From Nageia nagi (lineage: Eukaryota > Pinophyta): a stretch of 64,000 nt of DNA. The notes under the pieces are model-generated. The model was not told the origin of the DNA, did no database searches, and saw only the letters and a program-made list of their open reading frames with translations. Below are positions 9,965-21,940 of this stretch, one piece after another. The DNA is taken from assembly GCA_050084985.1 (NCBI GenBank), contig JBITNC010000001.1, forward strand, positions 16,802,001-16,866,000, in the 5' to 3' direction. Every line of letters begins with the position of its first letter. The first letter of the stretch is position 1. Made by a program: the position numbers and the translations under genes.

Positions 9965-12230
9965 AATGTAGATGATAGTCTAAAGAGGGTTGATCAATGA
10001 ATGAAAGTTTTATATCTCAAGGAGTCATATTATAATTTTGTGAGGTATTTTTTTTTTTTTTTTAGCTCTGAATTTCATTTCTTATGTCACCTTATCAAGG
10101 TTATTTAAATCAACTCTTTGTTATTTAAAAATGGGTCAATTCAAGAAAGGATATTATTATTTTGCTAAAAATTATATAGTCATCCTACTAAGTGGCTTTT
10201 GTGATAAAGCCATGAAATTTCCATTTTTTATTTCTAACTAGCTATTTGCCATGGAAATTATGAGGCAAGAAGATTATGTTGAAACCATGTGGGGAGTCCC
10301 AAATGGTAAAAAGAGTTTATATTTATACACCCTTGGTTTTGATTCAATTCTAGCACATCACAGAAATTGCTGGGAGTATTTAACTACCAAAATGCAAAGG
10401 TTACAATTATCACAGATTGTAATCTCATGGACTTATGATCCATAAGATGTTTTTTTTGCTCACTTGAAATCTGTAAATTCAATAGCTTTGAATTTTGTAA
10501 GAGTTTCAATGGATAAATTTGAAAACTTTTAGAATAATCAAGAAACAAGCCCTTTTCTTCTAGATTCAATGTTAGAATCTTCATGTATGGCTTTATGAAG
10601 GAAGAATTATACAATCAAAGTTAATTTTACTACAACTTTAGATTAAGAGAAAACTCTACCCAAGTATTTACAAAAATATTTGAACACCTTTGATTTTTCT
10701 TATCATAAGAAGAAGTGTTTTACATAATACAGAGTAGAGAGCAAGCAAAAAGCTTTGCAATGGATGTGTGAATAGGAAAAGGTTTGTTTTGAATATTATG
10801 ATAAATAGTTTAACTTCGAAAAAAGGGTAGATCTAGAGAAGAAAAGTGTTGGAGTAGTAAATCTCTTATAAAAAGACAAAGGCAAAGCTAAATTAACTCT
10901 AGAAGAAGAAGAATAATTATGAAAATAGAAAAAATATGGAGGGCCAAAACTTATGAAAATGGATATAAATACTAGAATTAGAGACAAAGCTATATTTGAA
11001 AAGATATTGAATATATAAAAAAGATGCAGGAGAAAATAACATAAGAAAAAATAACAAGCAAAGAAAGATGCTTCATTGGCAAAAAAGCTCCAAAAAGAAG
11101 ATGCACCAAAGAAAAGGATTGCAATAAAGAGAAGAAAAGCTAAAGAGATGAAAAATAAATATAAAATACTAAAGAAAAGTAGCAAGCTAAAGCCCAGTAC
11201 TGAAGGGTCTACAATAAAAGATGATGATACTATCATTACATAGAGAAAAAATATGGAGGAACTTGAAGCTAGTGATGCTAATGATTCAGATATTGATCAA
11301 CCATTTTTTGTTAAGAAAAAGAGAAGTTAAAAAATGTAATCTTTATATATATATATATATAATGTGAAGGACATGTATAAAAAAAAACACCAAAGATAAC
11401 ACAGAGGACCCTTTAAAATAATTCATGATGACATAATTTTGAATATTCCACAAAGGAAAGAGGTAAGTATTGATTCAGATATAGATGAAGATTCTTTGAC
11501 TATTATTCCATCAATTTTTATCCAAAAAATTGATACCTCTAAAGAAATTATTGATTTTAGCAAAATTGAAAAATATAATGAAGAGTGGTTTGATAAAATG
11601 GGGAAGAAAGCATAAAAAATTCTCAAGAAAATCTAGCTTGATACAACTATAGATATCAGGAAGCAATTTTTTGAAATTTCTATCAAATAGGTTGATGAGT
11701 CTATAAGAAAATCTTCACAGTTAAAAGGTATCTCTTTGCAATTGAGATTGGATAAGATCAATCTATTAGATAAAAGAAAAATTGTAAAATCAACAAAGAA
11801 TCAAAGAGGATCAAGATGTTGTTATAAAAGAATATCAAAGGTAACACAAATAATATCATTAGATATCAATAGAGAAACATAAAAACATGTAATATCATTC
11901 GAATCGATTGATAATGGTGTTTTGTAATACCACCTCTACATAGATTTGTTAAACCCTTCATTTCACTTATTCATTAAGGGCATGCTTCTAGGTCATTGGT
12001 GGCATACATTTTCTATTATGTATCACAAAGATGGATGTATAATCCATATTATTTTATCTTGATATGAATGCGATGAAGGTACATTGATTATCATATTCGT
12101 TTGATGTCATATTTTTGATGTATGCTTTAATATTATATTGTAGACATATAGTGCTTCATTTTATCACTTGCACATTATTTTTGGTCTACAAGTTGATTTT
12201 AGATTCCTTTAGCTCTTTTATAGTTTTTTC
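9965..12230 (+). pseudogene. Post-integrase ORF relic, copy A (unknown function)
   Basis: I do not recognise a named family. Plus-strand frames can be aligned by eye with the minus-strand ORF at 15626-19316. LKESYYNFVRYFFFF matches LHGSYYAFMDKFYAIL, YYYFAKNYIVILLSGFCDKAMKFPFF matches DWYFLRDRTIIIRYGYFEKLFFFP, and SQIVISWTYDP matches NKVGTAWMYEP. An acidic and Lys-rich part follows (about 10840-11330: KKMEEL-like and KRIAIKRRKAKEM), then SIDSDIDEDSLTIIPS and a charged C-terminal part. A T-run at 10048-10063 extends a run of Phe codons, probably polymerase slippage. The hydrophobic minus-strand frame at 10796-11236 is the shadow of the Lys-rich part. Confidence 0.6.
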
Positions 12231-13462
12231 TAGGAATGAATCTGTTCAAGCATTTAAAAGTTAAGGCCCAATATTTAGAGATGCATAACAATTAAGGGTA
12301 TCTCAAATCTCCCTATCTGATGATATCATTAATAGGAAGGACCTATTACCTTGGTGATGAAATCCAAGTATGGGTGAGGCCATGGATATGAAGTCCACTT
12401 GTGCTAGCAAAAACTTTAGAGTGTGATATTAATATTGAAATAAAAATGATATTACAAGCTAGATGATAGTGCAAATCTAATCCCTTCATAAATGCAAAGC
12501 AATCCCTCCCATGTATGATAAAATATTTATCTCCTTTCAATAATAAATGATAAAATATAATTTTGGATGCACTCGGTAAATCAACAATCAATTCCCAACA
12601 AAGTAATACCTTTTTAGAGTGTAAATTTTAAACCCAAATAAAAGTGTGGTATGAAACAATCCCCTAAAATTTATGCAAGTATTTTTCTAGATATTCATAA
12701 TTCCATAATAGCCATATTATGAAGTGAGCAATTAAATAGTATAGATTAGATGAAAAAAGAAATTAATGGACTCACTTGGACTAAAATGTTCCCTTGTTCT
12801 CCAAGGTTGAATGATCAAGCAAGCTTACAAGTCTCTATACTAAAATAGATATCTCAAACAAAAATACCAAACCAATGCAACCTCAAATGCATAATTCAAC
12901 TCTCCAAACCAAGTATGACACCAAAAAACCTAGGTATTACAGAGTCTAGTTGGTTGTAACAAGCCAAATCCATAAGCCCTATTATAAAATTAAAGCTAAA
13001 AATATATAGGAAATCCTCTCTATTTTAAAATGTGGATGGGACCACATTTTATCAGGCCCAAAGATAGTCCCATTTTGTATGAAACATGGTAGTGATTACA
13101 TTTTATTAATCAAGCTTGCAAAAAATAAATTAGACATGATTCTAGGTATATCTAACTTTTCTTCAATTCATGTAATAATTTCAATTCAATTAAACATTAG
13201 ATCAATGAAAATTTAGATCAAGACATAAGAGAATTTAGTACCTCCTTTCATTTTGATAGTTTTTATTAAATATTTAGCTTTAAATCACCTAAAAATTAAT
13301 AATTCAATGTTGTAAACTTTAGGGAAGATTCAAGATGTAGTAAGGCTCCTTGTCGAGATAAGAACCCAAAAACTTTAACCCCTTAAACTAGGTAAAATAT
13401 CCCTTTATTTTAAAATGCAATTGGGATCATATTTTGTAGGTGTTAAATGTTGATTGATATAG
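12231..13462. other. AT-rich stretch with no recognised gene
   Basis: About 1.2 kb between the post-integrase ORF relic and the outer LTR. It may contain the remaining tail of the left Tat-like relic, but I could not match it to the LTR at 13463-15492 or to other sequence in the window. The 81-codon minus frame at 12346-12591 has no family resemblance. Confidence 0.5.
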
Positions 13463-15492
13463 TGTAACCTCAAGGGTTTGGTCTAGTCATGTTCTCCACT
13501 TCCCACAATGGTAGGTTCCTTGAAAGAGTAGAAGGTGGTGGGGATGTGCTCGTGTTGGTTTTCTTCTTAATCTTTAATTTATAGGCTATTTCCTATCTAT
13601 GTTTAAGGTCAAAAGTAATAGGAAAGGAATAAAAAGGTAAAGAGTTATAGGAAAGGAATAAGTAAATAAATAACTAAAATAGGAAATTTACAACCCAAGC
13701 ATTGCAGCACAAGTAGCAATCCATAGCCAAGATTAAGAATAGTAGATTATCTTGCACTTGGGTCTCACAATCACAATACACAACCATAATTTCAAAAAGA
13801 TATTCCACACATAACATTCACAAAAGCATTAATAGCCACTTTGTTGTAAGAGGGAAAAGTATTATCTATTTGCATTATTATATGTGAATTGCTTTTACAA
13901 ATTAGGGCAAATTTGTTAAAATGTCTAACCTTCTTAATTTCTAAAAACTAGCTATTTATACAACTCTCCCCTCTTTGGATGGTTGAGTCTCATTAATGTA
14001 CATTACTACTAGCATTGAATGAAAAAACTACAATAGCCCTATTTTTATAAATGATACAACTATGCTAGATTATATAATGAACAAGTACTAATCAACATCA
14101 ACTATTTGAATTATATGGGGATTTGTAACTTCTAGTTAGCCATGTCCATAGAGTCATAATCTTTCTGACATATCATTAACTGTTCCTTCCTCAGCCTTAT
14201 AGTTGATTGAATATAATATTGTTACTAATTAATGGTAAACTATAGCTGATTGAGTAGTTATTTGACCACAAACTGATTGGTACAATTTGGTTGTATGCTT
14301 TATTGGCCTCCATCTAATTCTTTGCAATCTTTATGATCTACTATTGATGTTAGTAATCAATGTAATGATGGTTGGTAGACATTATGTTTACTTGAATTGA
14401 GAATAATTGCCAATGTTATGTGGAAATGAGTTGATATCAACACATTAACAAGGCCCTAGGGGTCAAACACTTAATATGAAGTGCACCCAAGTGTTCTTTC
14501 CCATGCACTACTCTTTTATTTACTTACCAAGCTCTATGTTCTTCTTCTAGGCTTTGTTGATGATCTGGTTCTTCTAGGAGCCATTGATTTTAGCCCAAAT
14601 TTGTGACATCATCTTTCAAAATCCCCAAGCACTGTTGATGATCTTGTTCTTCTGAGACTTGTTGATTTTAGCCAAAATTTATGACATCATCCTCTGAAAT
14701 CATTGAGCTCTACTGATTTTCTTCAAAAGTCTTCACCCACCATTCCTTGTTCTAGAACTTATTGATTTTTATCAAAAACTATGACATCATCTTTTGAAAT
14801 CATCGAGCATTATTGATGATTTGGTTCTTTTGGGATTTGCTAATTTTAGCCAAAATTTATGATGTCATCCTTTGAAATCATTGAGCTCTACTGATGTTCT
14901 TCAAAAGTCTTCACTTACCATTCTTTATTCTAGGACCTGCTAATTTTCATCAAAAATTATGATGTCATCTTCTAAAATCACTGAGCACTGTTGATATTCT
15001 TCAAAAATGGAACTCTAAATATGTACAAGTTTTGGACATTTGTGCTAATAATTCCTAAAGACTCTAAGGTAATAAATGTGACTCTAGGAACTTTTATATT
15101 CATGACTTCTTGAGTATACTTAGAAGATGACATGATTCATAGGGATTCTCAACTTTTGGTTACTAAAGAATAAAAGAACACAAAATTGACATAAGGCTTA
15201 TTGACATAACTCCTAGGTAACCTTATTTACACAGGTCTTAGGTACTAAAGAATGACAAAACTCTCAGGTGACTTTATTTATTAAAAATGACTATCGAGTG
15301 TCTAAGGAAAAGCAATGAGAATAGGGGAATAATTTTTACAAAAATCTTATAAGTCATGAAGGCTCTAAAAGAATAGTGTTTCCCCCTTGAGTACTCTTAT
15401 TTACATAGCTCTTGGGTATTAAAGAATGAAATAATAAAGAATGAAGAATAGCAAAATTACCCAAATTTTGAGTGTTATTCTGGGGGAATACA
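13463..15492 (-). repeat. 3' LTR of the outer Tat-like element (2.0 kb)
   Basis: Matches 46812-48857 over its whole length, beginning near AAGGGTTTGGTCTAGT and ending with GTGTTATTCTGGGGGAATACA. On the element strand it therefore starts TGTATTCCCC. The outermost edge is uncertain (TGTAACCTCAAGGG here, TGTTAAGGG in the partner). Contains TATAAATAGC on the minus strand at 13951-13960 and an internal array of about 80-100-bp units at 14556-15005. I could not see a matching 5-bp duplication (TATAG before 13463, TTAAC after 48857), so one edge may be altered. Confidence 0.9.
14556..15005. repeat. Tandem array with TGAYRTCA octamers inside the outer 3' LTR
   Basis: Five imperfect units share the phrase ATTTTAGCCAAAATTTATGA followed by CATCATC and GAAATCATTGAGC. 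Each carries TGACATCA or TGATGTCA (14604-14611, 14682-14689, 14782-14789, 14860-14867, 14960-14967). The two forms are exactly what C-to-T change on either strand makes from TGACGTCA. Confidence 0.8.
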
Positions 15493-15625
15493 ATCTTCTA
15501 ATGGATCTTAGGGGTCTTTACCTACTGGATAAAAGAACTCACCAATTGTTTCTCCTAGTAGATTGCCTAGAAGTGGATCTATTTATAGTCTCAATTGCTA
15601 CCATCATGTATAGAGGGAGGAATGT

Positions 15626-18600
15626 CTACATCCTCTTATTTAGTTCACTCAATTCTTTGTAATTAGGTTGTGAGAGGATGAGTGATACCTTAATCTTCTT
15701 AGTATCAGCTCTAAACCATTCTAAGACATTGTTTATCTTTTTATCATGTAAAAAATTTATAATGAATTCCTAAGCCAGCTCATTTATTTGTTGTAGATAT
15801 GAGATTTGTGTCTTAGAAGAAGATTGCTCCAAAAATTGAATGGTATTGGATACCCAATTGGTATCACCACCCTGTACATTATGCTCTTCCCATTTTTTAG
15901 GATTTTTTATTTCAACTAAAGAATTAAAGAATTTATTAACAAATCCCAACTTTATTATGAGTTGATGTTTATTTATATCCATGCTAAATGCTAAGCTTTG
16001 GAGATCACAAATTTCTTAGATTCTTTTTTGATTGACTATTTAGGCTTGGAGGAGACTGTGGTGAACTCCTTTTCAGTCACTATCCTTAAATAAACTTGCA
16101 TCCTTTCCAAAACCTTTCTAGGTATATCCAAAGCTAGCTTATGAAGAGCACTTTAAGCATGGAAGTTTTTAATGGCTTATATAGCTTCCTCCTTGAGTAG
16201 ATACAAGTGAAATAATGTTATCATTCTATCACCAACTTGTTCTACCAAGGATTTTCTAAAATTCTTCATCAACATTAATAGCTTTGCATTATCTTCTAAT
16301 ATAACTTTATTTGTTGTACTACCTATTTGCATTTTGGCCTCAATCTATTTTATTTTCTAAGTATCCACAATTGTAGCCTGAGCTTTGAGTTCTTTTATTA
16401 CTTATTTTGCAATGTCTAGCTCATCTTTTGATGTCACCTTGCTTTATCAAATTCTAATTTTTGCTTTTTAAGCTTGATAATTAAATCTTTATTCTTGTTC
16501 TATAACCCATATATTATCTTATCCTTAAGGGATCAGTCCTTCTTATATTGATTAATCTTCTTATCCAATTTTTCTATTTTAGTCTCCATTGACTGAAGAC
16601 TCTTTCTAGCAACCATTGAAGTGTTCACCAAAAACCTAAATTGATCAATAACTAGTGCACTTTACATATTTACATTTATTACAACAATGGGAGTTAGCTC
16701 CAGATGCCCTTCTTTGAAAGGCATCTGAGCGATTTTCACATCTCTTATTTCTATCACTTTGCTCAAAATTCTCAATTATTTCTCAAGAAGCATAGGAGAT
16801 TTATTTACAAAAGTTGCCCAATCAATGGGCTCTATAATTTGTGTAGAAAAAATAGATTTTATTTCCTCTTGCAAGCCAATAGAGATAAAAGAATGAGTGA
16901 GAATAATTTCACCTATAATAGGTGTCTTAGCTTGCTAAATTGGTTGGAATTATTGGGGAGGAGTTAATTATTGGACTTCTGGTTCAAGTTTGACTTCTTC
17001 CATTACCTCATCTTCTTCCTCAGGCTTATCAATTGGGCTAGAATATTTCTTTTTGAATTCATCATCATCATCTCCCTCATTGCTTAGTCCCTCTTTAGGT
17101 GCCCTTGTTACTATCTTTCTAGTCTTAGGTACACTTTCCCCCTTTTATTTAATTTGGCTCTATTCCTCTATCAAGGTTTCTTCTTATTATTCTTTAGCTT
17201 GTTTTGCACCACTAGATTTAGTATCTTGTGGCTCTTTAAACTCTTCAGGATAAACAATTTTTGCTTCTTGTATAAACACCCTTGGAAGTTCTCCCACTAC
17301 CTTTGAAGGTGAAGGTACAATCACTTATGATTGTGACCTTGCTATGGTTGATCAAGGTTTTTTATGGACCTTTGATCCTTCTATAATGTTTTCTCTCTTT
17401 GAGCAAGAGTTTAAATTTTTTTCTTCTTGGGAGAAGGTTTTTGGGAAGAAGTGGTGGTGTTTGAAGGATCTTCTTCTCCCTTCTTTGGGACTCCAACCAT
17501 GGTAGATGCTTGCTCCACTTGTTGTATCTTCTCTTTTGCAATAGGTTTTCCATGAAAATGAGGAGGAAGAGGCTATTCCAACTCTAGCAAAGGATCTTAA
17601 AAATACTCTACCTCCCAATATTTGTTGTATTTGAAGTTTTCAAACAATTCACCTATGATGTGGTGAATTCTTGTGGTGTATTAAAATCTAAATTTTATGA
17701 AATAATGAATTTTATTGGGACCCCACCCAAGATATGCTAATTGGGTGAGGAACTCTAGGTTGAGGACAAAATCTTACCTCTTATTCTTCCAATTTTTATA
17801 CTTTCTTATTCCTTCTAGACCCATCAAGGCTTTATTTAAAGGTACAAATTCCCAATCTAGGTATAATTCTACCTCCTACTCCATTTTATTTACAAAATAC
17901 TCAATATGGGGCCTACAGTCATGGATGAATGCTAGACATTTCATGCTAGTCTTTATTAACTGAGTCATTTTCCTTAATGGTTCATACATCCATGCAGTTC
18001 CCACCTTATTTAATTTGAAATTTTGTATAATGAATTGGGTAATACTTTCTATACATCCTATCTCTATTAGAGTGAAATTTTTTGTAGATCTTGGTATATT
18101 TACAATAGAATTGAAATTGCCCCCAACTCCATATTTACTTTCTATAGCATAAATATGTCTACCCATTTCTATTGAATACAATTGGGGGGTAACATACTTA
18201 GGAAAAAAGAAGAGTTTTTCAAAATACCCATACCTTATTATTATGGTGCGATCTCTTAAGAAGTACCAATCATCGATTTTATTTTTGCCTTGTAGCTCCC
18301 TTATTGTGCTCTTGTGCAACCTACTGGGGAGCTTTCTAGTCAAAATTTTCAATAAAATTGCATAGAACTTATCCATAAATGCATAGTAGGATCCATGCAA
18401 CTTGGTCAAAACTGGCATCATTAGGTCAATTGGCACTGTCATAGCACTAGAACTAGTTGGCTCAATTGGGAGCCCTGCCTCTATAAGTTTGTCTAGATTT
18501 TCATGGAAAAAAAACCATCAAAGATAGGAAGAATGTTTGAAATCTCATTTTTCTATTTTGAATAGACATTCTTGATTTCTTAAATTATGAAAGTCAAGAA

Positions 18601-19316
18601 ATCATAGCAGACATGGGCTTTTGAGATATTATAATCCATGCACACCATGGCTTCATCTACTTCTATCTAGGTCTTGTTTTCCAAAATAATCATGAGTGCC
18701 TATAGCACTTCTTTATCTTTGTTCCTTTCAAAAAGAGCTATTTCGTAGCTTGCCAACAATTTTTGCCTTTCTATTATCCTGGTATCTTCCACTGATCTAG
18801 CTCAGCATCTCATCTTGATTGATGTAGAAATCAAATTTTTCCTTTTTCAATAATTGTTAACATGAAATGTTCAATCTACTGGAATAAAAAATACTTGGAC
18901 AATAGAGTTAGAGAATAATCTAGCACTATTTCAAACATTGGCTCAGTAGTGTCTTCCCCTTCGATGCTCTTGAACATACCAATTTGCTATCCCTTTTGAT
19001 GATGCTTGTGTGCAAGAGAGTATAAGAGCTCAAGGTAGGTGAAGGACTCATAGGGCACATAATATGCCAAGCCTTGATCAATCATAACATCCCTTCTTGA
19101 ATAAACAAGGGATTTTCCTTTTTTACTCACCTTAGGTGTACTAAACCTCAAAAGAATATGACTAGGGTCAGCTCTCCATGTATCCATGTGATTGATTAGT
19201 CCCATGTCAGTCTAGTTCACTCCTAGAGCATTCTTAAGATATTCTTACTGTAGAGAGAGTAGGTTAGTGTCAATTTGTTCCACTTCAGCTGTAAAAGATG
19301 ATTGAGAGGTTGCCAT
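15626..19316 (-). pseudogene. Post-integrase ORF, copy B, outer Tat-like element (unknown function, coiled-coil tail)
   Basis: A large ORF downstream of integrase on the same strand, starting at the ATG at 19314-19316 (MATSQSSFTAEVEQ) and ending at the TAG at 15626-15628 after SELNKRM. The best preserved part is the 188-codon stretch at 17876-18442, with RTIIIRYGYFEKLFFFPKYV and VTPQLYSIEMGRHI. N-terminal to it are two stretches, TWRADPSHILLRFSTPK and GLAYYVPYESFTYLELLY. C-terminal to it are a Lys/Ser-rich linker (SQKPSPKKKK near 17430) and a probable coiled coil (METKIEKLDKKINQYKKD, then KDLIIKLKKQKLEFDKA, about 16420-16620). The tail has WEEHNVQGGDTNWVSN. Many stops. Homologous to 9965-12230. 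It occupies the envelope position, but I see no signal peptide or membrane anchor. Confidence 0.7.
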
Positions 19317-19870
19317 AATATTATCACCTTTGTTTGAACCTTTAGTAATCATTAAAAATTGATCACCAACTACAACTCAACTCTAAAATCTCTCGACTTT
19401 GACTACTTTAAAAACTTGAGTGCTCAAAATTTGCTAAGTTTTGAACTATAGAGCATGGAAGGAGTTTTATATATCCAAGGTTGATAATATTTCCATTAAT
19501 GGTAATTACTTTTTGAGGATCTTGAGACTCATGCATCGTATGAATTAAGCTAGCATAAACTGGATTAATAAATTCAAAGCACACTAGACTTAATTTGTAG
19601 TACCTGTATGATGGTGTATGAAATCCAAAGAAATCTTTCTGTAAATGCTATGTAATTTAGTGACAGCTAGGTAATCATGTTAGCATTAATTTTTTACTAT
19701 TAGGTAGCATGCTAACATTAACTCTTGATAATACTAAATTAAATTTAATCATTAAAGACTATTTAATTTTCCAAAAATTATGAAATAATAATTTTTTTAT
19801 TTGAAATAAATATTTACATTACACAATGTCTTATGGGCAATGCAAATTTACCTCATCACTCGATAACATT
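19317..19870 (-). other. Spacer between integrase and post-integrase ORF
   Basis: About 550 bp, AT-rich, with no coding pattern I can recognise. It would be the place for a splice acceptor or internal promoter for the downstream ORF, but I see no convincing site. Confidence 0.45.
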
Positions 19871-20990
19871 TTAAGTGGATCCTGTTGATGGGAATAGGTA
19901 ATTCTTAGGACCTAGTAACATCTTGTAACTTGAATGCATTATTTTGCATGGCCTAGGTAATGATGTAGTGTCCACTCCAAAGTCAAATTTTTGGTGTCTT
20001 TTAGTTCTTTCTCTTTCCTCATCCCATTTGAGGACAATATCACCCAGTTCAAACTTCACTTGAGAAGACTTTTTCTTATCAAACCACCCCTTGATTATGT
20101 GCTAGTGATGTTGGAATGACTTATATGTTTTGTTACAATCTTCCTCCATTTTTAGGAGCTAATTATATCTAGAGTGTAATGGCTCAAAGTCATGGTCTTC
20201 CATTTCTTGTAGGATTTTTAAAGTTGGTAATTCCATGTGTACTGGCAACACTAGTCTTTTGCCATATACCAATGCATATGGGGATGTCTTTATTGCTAAT
20301 TTAATACTAATTCTATTAGCCCATAATGCATAGTTTAACTATGTATGCCACTATCTAGGATTCTCTTCAATTATTCTCTTGATGATCCAGGTCAGATTTT
20401 TATTAGTTGATTCAGCTAACCCATTACCCTATGGTTAATAGTTTGAAGAGAATAACTAATAGATTCCATATTGAGCTACAAAGCTTGATAGATTATCTTT
20501 GATAAATGTCAAACCATTATATGACACTATAGTTTATGGGATTCCAAAGTGGGTGATAATTTTAATCATTTCCATTACCACTTCTTGATTTGCATTTTTG
20601 CATGGCATTATCTCTTACCATCTACTAAAGTAGTTTGTTGTAGTTAAAATCAATTTATGGCCTATTGAGGAATTAGGGTTTATGACATAAACAAAGTCCA
20701 TACCCCACTATTGAAAAGGCTCTTTGAATATCATAGGTTTGATAGGCATGGCAACTTATCTCCTTTTTCTCACAAATCTATTGCATTTATCACATTCTCA
20801 TACAATCTTAAATGAATCCTAAAATATAATGGGCCAGTAATACCCAACTTGTAACACTTTTGTAGCTATAGTTGGTCCCCTATAATGTGCACCAAAGAAT
20901 CTATAATGAAATTCATGCAATATCCTTCAATATTCATCTTTAGTCACACATCTAAGAAGGGTTTGATCAAAAAACATTTTATGCAAGTGG
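19871..20990 (-). pseudogene. Integrase, outer Tat-like element
   Basis: Complete domain set with decay. HHCC zinc finger: HEFHYRFFGAHYRGPTIATK then GYYWP and ECDKCNRF. Core: WGMDFVYVINPNSSIGH with the first Asp; TIVSYNGLTFI, where the second Asp (usually SDNG) is Tyr; GNGLAESTNKNLTWIIK with the catalytic Glu; then WHTQLNYALWANRIS and TSPYALVYGKRLVLPV. The C-terminal beta barrel reads KFELGDIVLKWDEERE (19871-20059). Loss of the second catalytic Asp and several stops make it inactive. It acts, when intact, to join element DNA to the host chromosome. Confidence 0.9.
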
Positions 20991-21660
20991 TCATAAATCA
21001 TGATAAATTTAAGGGCATGCAACCTAAATCTCCTTTTTTGGAATCTATCTAGAGCTTCAGGGCACTTACTCATTTGAAAATATATAATAATTTGCTTAAT
21101 ACAATCATTTTTTTGATTAAGTTGTTACTGTTCTTCCACTATAGCAATCATATATGAAGTTTTAGCCATATTTTCATAAAGAGCCGTGCTTCTTATTAGC
21201 TTGGTTGGCTTGATCTCTACATCATATTCCATTATCTTAGTGATCTAACTAGCTTTTCCTTCACCTAAATCTCCTTGTGTAATGTAATTTCTTACATTTA
21301 GATGAATAGCATATACAAGGATTCAATTATGGGACACATAACGTTTGAACTTTTTAAGTCCTTTCATATTGGAAAGCATTTATTTTTCAATAAATGAGTA
21401 CCTTTGTTGGTGTTGATGTAGTGTCTGACTATGAAAGATAGTTAGGTGTTCCTCATTATTATCATCCTTTTGTGTAAGAATTATGACAATGCTTTTGTTT
21501 GATCCATGTGTATACATGATGAAATCTTTTGACATGTCAAGATTTTTGAGTACAAGAGCTTTTGTTATAGCCTTTTTTATCTCTTTGAAGGCTACTTTTG
21601 CTTCATAAGATCAGAAAAATATAGCATTTTTTTTCAACATTGAAGTGATTGGAGATATAA
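20991..21660 (-). pseudogene. Gypsy-type RNase H and connection, outer element
   Basis: Minus-strand reading gives KVAFKEIKKAITKALVL, MYTHGSNKSIVIILTQKDDNNEEH (catalytic Asp region; DAS usual, THG here), LTIFHSQTLHQHQQRYSFIEK and MLSNMKGLKKFKRYVSHN, then WITKIMEYDVEI. This is the ordinary Ty3/gypsy RNase H following the polymerase, distinct from the archaeal-type domain at 43650-44065 of the same element. Confidence 0.8.
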
Positions 21661-21935
21661 TTATTGAAAAATTATTAATAAATTTCCTAACAAAATTGAT
21701 CTAACTAAGGAAAGACTATAAGGCCTTCTTATTAGAGGGAAGTGGCAATATCTCTATAGCTTTTACTCTATCTGTGTTAATTGCTAGCCCCTATTTTGAG
21801 ATAATGTGACCAAGTAACTTTCCTTGGTTGACCATAAAAACTAACTTTTTTGGATTTATTGAAATGCTAAATTTCATGCACTTTTTAAAGACTAATCTTA
21901 GATGTTATAGGTGATCACTTATACTTTTGGAGAAG
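21661..21935 (-). pseudogene. Reverse transcriptase, C-terminal part of outer element (interrupted)
   Basis: Reads VFSKSISDHL.HLRLVFKKCMKFSISINPKKLVFMV and GKLLGHIIS. This is the continuation of the YLDDITI sequence that stops at 42727 on the other side of the 20.8-kb nested element. The two parts join in frame once the nested element and one copy of ATAGT are removed. Confidence 0.9.
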
Positions 21936-21940
21936 ATAGT
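21936..21940. repeat. Target-site duplication ATAGT, left copy (nested element)
   Basis: ATAGT precedes the TG of the left LTR and recurs at 42722-42726 after the CA of the right LTR. The flanks join into an intact reverse-transcriptase reading frame, which confirms the insertion boundary. Confidence 0.95.

Noticed and set aside
10796-11236. 146-codon hydrophobic minus-strand ORF resembling a membrane protein
   Set aside because: It is antisense to the Lys-rich part of the plus-strand extra ORF; AAA/AAG codons read backwards give Phe and Leu.
15626-19316. Calling the post-integrase ORF an envelope protein
   Set aside because: No signal peptide, transmembrane segment or glycosylation-rich ectodomain is visible; position alone is not enough.
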